Under the pieces are notes generated by a model that saw nothing but the letters and a program-made list of their open reading frames with translations, searched no databases and was not told where the DNA came from. A program made the translations under genes and the position numbers. Shown here one piece after another: positions 40,554-43,202 of a stretch of 43,202 nucleotides of DNA (position 1 is the first letter of the stretch; each line of letters starts with the position of its first letter). This DNA is from an uncultured bacterium. GTDB taxonomy: Bacteria > Cyanobacteriota > Vampirovibrionia > Gastranaerophilales > Gastranaerophilaceae. Location of the stretch: the NCBI GenBank assembly GCA_902794035.1, contig CADBFN010000015.1, positions 1 to 43,202 of the forward strand. The letters run 5' to 3'.

Positions 40554-42086
40554 ATGATAAAAAATAAAAAAATATTTATATCAGTTTTTATTGTATTATT
40601 GGTTACATTTTTTTGTAACTGTAAATACTTTTTTGCAGGAACAGAAAATCAATTATCTCAATACAGAAGAACTCATATAAGCCATTTATATTCAACGTTT
40701 AAATTTAACAGCAATTATTTTCAGAACGTATATTATGGGATAATTCTTTGGGATAAATTTTTATTAATACTTATACTAGCTTTAATAGTTGCAAAAGCAT
40801 TCAGCTGTGATATAAATAATAATTTTTCTTTAAAATTTTCACTAAGTGATAAAACAGAAGATAAGGTTTTTGTTTTTATATTTATGATGCTTTTGTTAAT
40901 TCCTGCAACAAGATTCAATAATAGGGTATCAGATCCTTACGAAAACAGGAATCTGACAACTTTTCCCCAGATAATATATCATGATAAGATCTCAGATAAT
41001 TCGGCAGATAAAGATAAAAAATTGAGAAATAAAGAATATAAAAATATCAGATTTAACCAATTTTATTTCAAAAAATTAAATGATTTTGTTAATGACAGAT
41101 TTTATACAAAAGAATTGCTGATTCATATAAATCGGGACTTTGTATATAATTTGTCACTAAGATATCCGCATAAAGGCAAAGAAGTAATTGATAAAAAAAA
41201 TAAATGGTTATGGGAGTATCAATCTTTTGTTTCTTATCAAAAGACCAGAGGGAAATCAAGTTATAAAAGATTGTTAGATGAAATTTATAATGGATTGTCA
41301 TTATTTAAAAAATATTGTTCAAATAATAATATAAAATTTTATGTTTTCGTTTTTCCCGACAAAGAATCAATATATCATCCTCCATTTTCACAAAAAAACT
41401 ATGATGATGATTTCATAAAATTTATTCAGGGGGTGGATAAAAATAATGAGCTTAATATTATTTTTCCGTTAAAAGAATTGCAGGCTGAAGCAACTAAGGG
41501 TGAGTTATTATATTATAAAACCGAACATCATTTAACTGATGATGGTATGTATTTTGCGTACAATTTGTTAATGCATAAAATAAAAGCTGATTATCCCGAT
41601 ATACATATAACAAATAAAAAAGAATATAATATCAGCCAAAATTATTATATAAGAAGTGATAACAGACGTTCATTTACTTATGGTTATACTTGCCACTTTT
41701 CAGGTTTAACACTTCAACAATGTGAACATTATCATGATTATCCTTATACATATTATGTGTATAAAAATGCTTCTGAATTAAAATCTGAGGCAATACGCGA
41801 ACCAAATTTGTTAATGGAAAAATTTCATTTTGATAAAGGGGCGGATTACAAAGTTCTATTAATGGGAAATTCAAATATTGAGGCTTTATCTAATTTTCTT
41901 CCGTATTCATTTAAGGATGTTTATAAGTTGAGACTCAATGGACCTGAAAAAATTTCTAAAAATGATCAATATAAAGTCCTCAAGAATTATAAAAAAATAA
42001 TAGAAGAATTTAAACCTGATATTATTATATTCTGTACCGGATATGATGTATTCAGAAATGCGAGTGATTTACCATTGTATCAATAA
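40554..42086 (+). CDS. AlgX/AlgJ-like (SGNH-type) polysaccharide O-acetylation protein, copy 2, with Asp-to-Glu change
   Basis: 510 residues, clearly paralogous to the protein at 37559-39034: shared 'GIILWDKF', 'YENRNLTTFPQI' versus 'FENRKLAKFPKI', 'FPDKESIYHP' versus 'FPEKASIYHP', 'ELNIIFPLKEL', 'EFKPDIIIFCTGYDV'. It has the same N-terminal anchor and two extra hydrophobic segments. The catalytic-site line reads 'YYKTEHHLTDDG', so the Asp of the DxH motif is Glu (E324, H326); the nucleophile is S440 in 'LLMGNSNIEAL'. The change may alter or remove activity or reflect another acceptor. It follows the AlgI-type gene by 3 bases, so it is co-transcribed. Confidence 0.8.
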   Translation: MIKNKKIFISVFIVLLVTFFCNCKYFFAGTENQLSQYRRTHISHLYSTFKFNSNYFQNVYYGIILWDKFLLILILALIVAKAFSCDINNNFSLKFSLSDKTEDKVFVFIFMMLLLIPATRFNNRVSDPYENRNLTTFPQIIYHDKISDNSADKDKKLRNKEYKNIRFNQFYFKKLNDFVNDRFYTKELLIHINRDFVYNLSLRYPHKGKEVIDKKNKWLWEYQSFVSYQKTRGKSSYKRLLDEIYNGLSLFKKYCSNNNIKFYVFVFPDKESIYHPPFSQKNYDDDFIKFIQGVDKNNELNIIFPLKELQAEATKGELLYYKTEHHLTDDGMYFAYNLLMHKIKADYPDIHITNKKEYNISQNYYIRSDNRRSFTYGYTCHFSGLTLQQCEHYHDYPYTYYVYKNASELKSEAIREPNLLMEKFHFDKGADYKVLLMGNSNIEALSNFLPYSFKDVYKLRLNGPEKISKNDQYKVLKNYKKIIEEFKPDIIIFCTGYDVFRNASDLPLYQ

Positions 42087-42093
42087 ATGTTAA

Positions 42094-43202
42094 TTACGCA
42101 TTAAAAGTTTTGAAAGATGATTCAACATTTTTGGAGATAACTTTTTTAACTGCATCCATTTCGGTTGAAATTGCATTTTCTTCGGTATCAAGTTGTTTAA
42201 GTTTTAATTCTAATTGTTTATCCTGTATTCATTGCATCATTGTATGCTTCTTCATCTGTCGTTGTTGTAGTTGTCAAAGAATATGTACGTTCAATTTTTT
42301 TGCCTGAACTATCTGTTCCAAGGTTGATAGTTATTGCGACATATCTTCCGGAAGAATCTTTTTCAACTGTTGCTTCTTTGTGTAATACTTCTCTTGTCTG
42401 AGTTGTAGAACCAAGTGAATAACAAGGAATACTTCCTAACTTTTTGTTGTTATATTTTTGTTTTTGTTTTAATTCACTTTCTGCGTATAAGTATGGTTCA
42501 TAATTACCTGTTGTAGTATTTTTGATGTATCTGATATAGAAATTGCCGTTATCTCCGGTTTTTTCCTGTACCATTTTTAATAAATATTTTTCATTTTCTA
42601 ACAATGCTCTTTTTTGTTCATCAGACAGAGTTTTTCCATATTCATCATTTTTTAATGCATTTATTGCTCTTTCCAACGCATTTGTATCTAATGTATTTTT
42701 TTCTTGAGCAGTTATTTTTGTATAAGTATCATATTTACCATCTGAATCGGCATTTACATTATATACCCACTGCGGATTAGTATCAGTACCTTTATTTACG
42801 AGATTTACTTTTTTACCGCCCAGTTCTTCAATAATTACACCATTTGCTATTTGATCAGCAGTCGGAGTATCGGCAAACTGAACATAATAATTTCCGTCAT
42901 TATCTTGAGTTGCTGTTTTACTACTATCTTTTTTATAATAATTTCCATCATCACCTGTAATATAACCAATATCGGTATCATTTATTGTTCTCAATTTTAC
43001 AGAACCTATAGAAAATTCTGTCGGATTATTAGTGTCATTCGCTTCAACCAGACTTGAAGCTGCAGGAACTATTGCATAATCATCCTGCCATTCTTCAACG
43101 TAATTTACAACATATCTGTTATTTGCTCTGCCTTCAGTGGTTGTATCAGGCAACAATGAAGTAAGGGTATTAGTCATTGCACCATCATTGAAGGTGTATG
43201 AT
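42094..43202 (-). pseudogene. Unknown long protein, partial at window end and apparently frame-shifted near its C-terminus
   Basis: The minus-strand frame is open from the right edge of the window (upstream of the ATG at 43177 it still reads 'YTFNDGA') to a stop at 42218, ending '..EEAYNDAMNTG'. A different frame directly downstream stays open to 42094 and encodes a good coiled-coil end, 'KQLELKLKQLDTEENAIS' then 'AVKKVISKNVESSFKTFNA', which is most easily explained as the original C-terminus. A small deletion or frameshift at about 42215-42222 therefore seems likely. The main part (about 320 visible residues) is acidic and beta-rich with repeated 'DGNYY' motifs, helical from about 170 to 215. 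I recognise no family; it may be a surface or secreted structural protein. A sequencing error could also explain the break. Confidence 0.55.

Overview
The window is AT-rich bacterial chromosome. Its gene content suggests a gut-type Melainabacteria/Vampirovibrionia organism (order Gastranaerophilales). The pointers are type IV prepilin-like proteins with an acidic 'D-x-N-G...P-N' motif, a GGGtGRT protein beside an Fe-S scaffold protein, an ATP synthase epsilon gene away from the other atp genes, and long secreted-looking proteins with EF-hand, LysM and repeat modules. This assignment is inference; no rRNA or other marker gene is present.

Left part (1-9136). The 3' part of a prepilin-like gene converges on a GspF/PilC-type pilus assembly gene. 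A divergent repeat and LysM protein follows. Next comes the most striking feature: a compact cobalamin riboswitch (about 4344-4443) with a downstream hairpin that can hide the Shine-Dalgarno sequence or terminate transcription. It precedes a tight three-gene operon of unknown function (4492-7170), whose first protein opens with a His/Cys-rich, probably metal-binding motif. Then come atpC and two prepilin-like genes on the minus strand.

Housekeeping part (9259-19441). This holds an Fe-S scaffold/GGGtGRT pair, gpmI, a 1001-residue SNF2-family helicase carrying an in-frame insertion of a dispersed repeat, hemW, a membrane-bound ICMT-like methyltransferase and aroC.

Prophage-derived part (about 19447-30897, all minus strand). 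A LuxR-type HTH protein and a peptidoglycan amidase lead a podovirus-like virion operon: tail nozzle, major capsid, holin-like protein, scaffold candidate, head-tail adaptor, small terminase, GNAT protein and portal. No large terminase, integrase or replication gene is visible. At its 3' end, next to aroC, lies a polymorphic-toxin-like locus: a complete toxin-like gene, a membrane protein, a displaced second toxin tip interrupted by one in-frame stop, a second membrane protein, and a 167-bp copy of the toxin core. A possible small RNA with its own promoter and terminator runs on the plus strand inside the operon.

Right part (31297-43202). A 2044-residue protein with two EF-hands, LysM-like segments and a C-terminal ADP-ribosyltransferase fold looks like a secreted effector. 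It is followed by a surface O-acetylation cluster, an AlgI-type MBOAT acyltransferase between two paralogous AlgX/AlgJ-like proteins. The window ends in a minus-strand gene whose 3' end appears frame-shifted or internally deleted.
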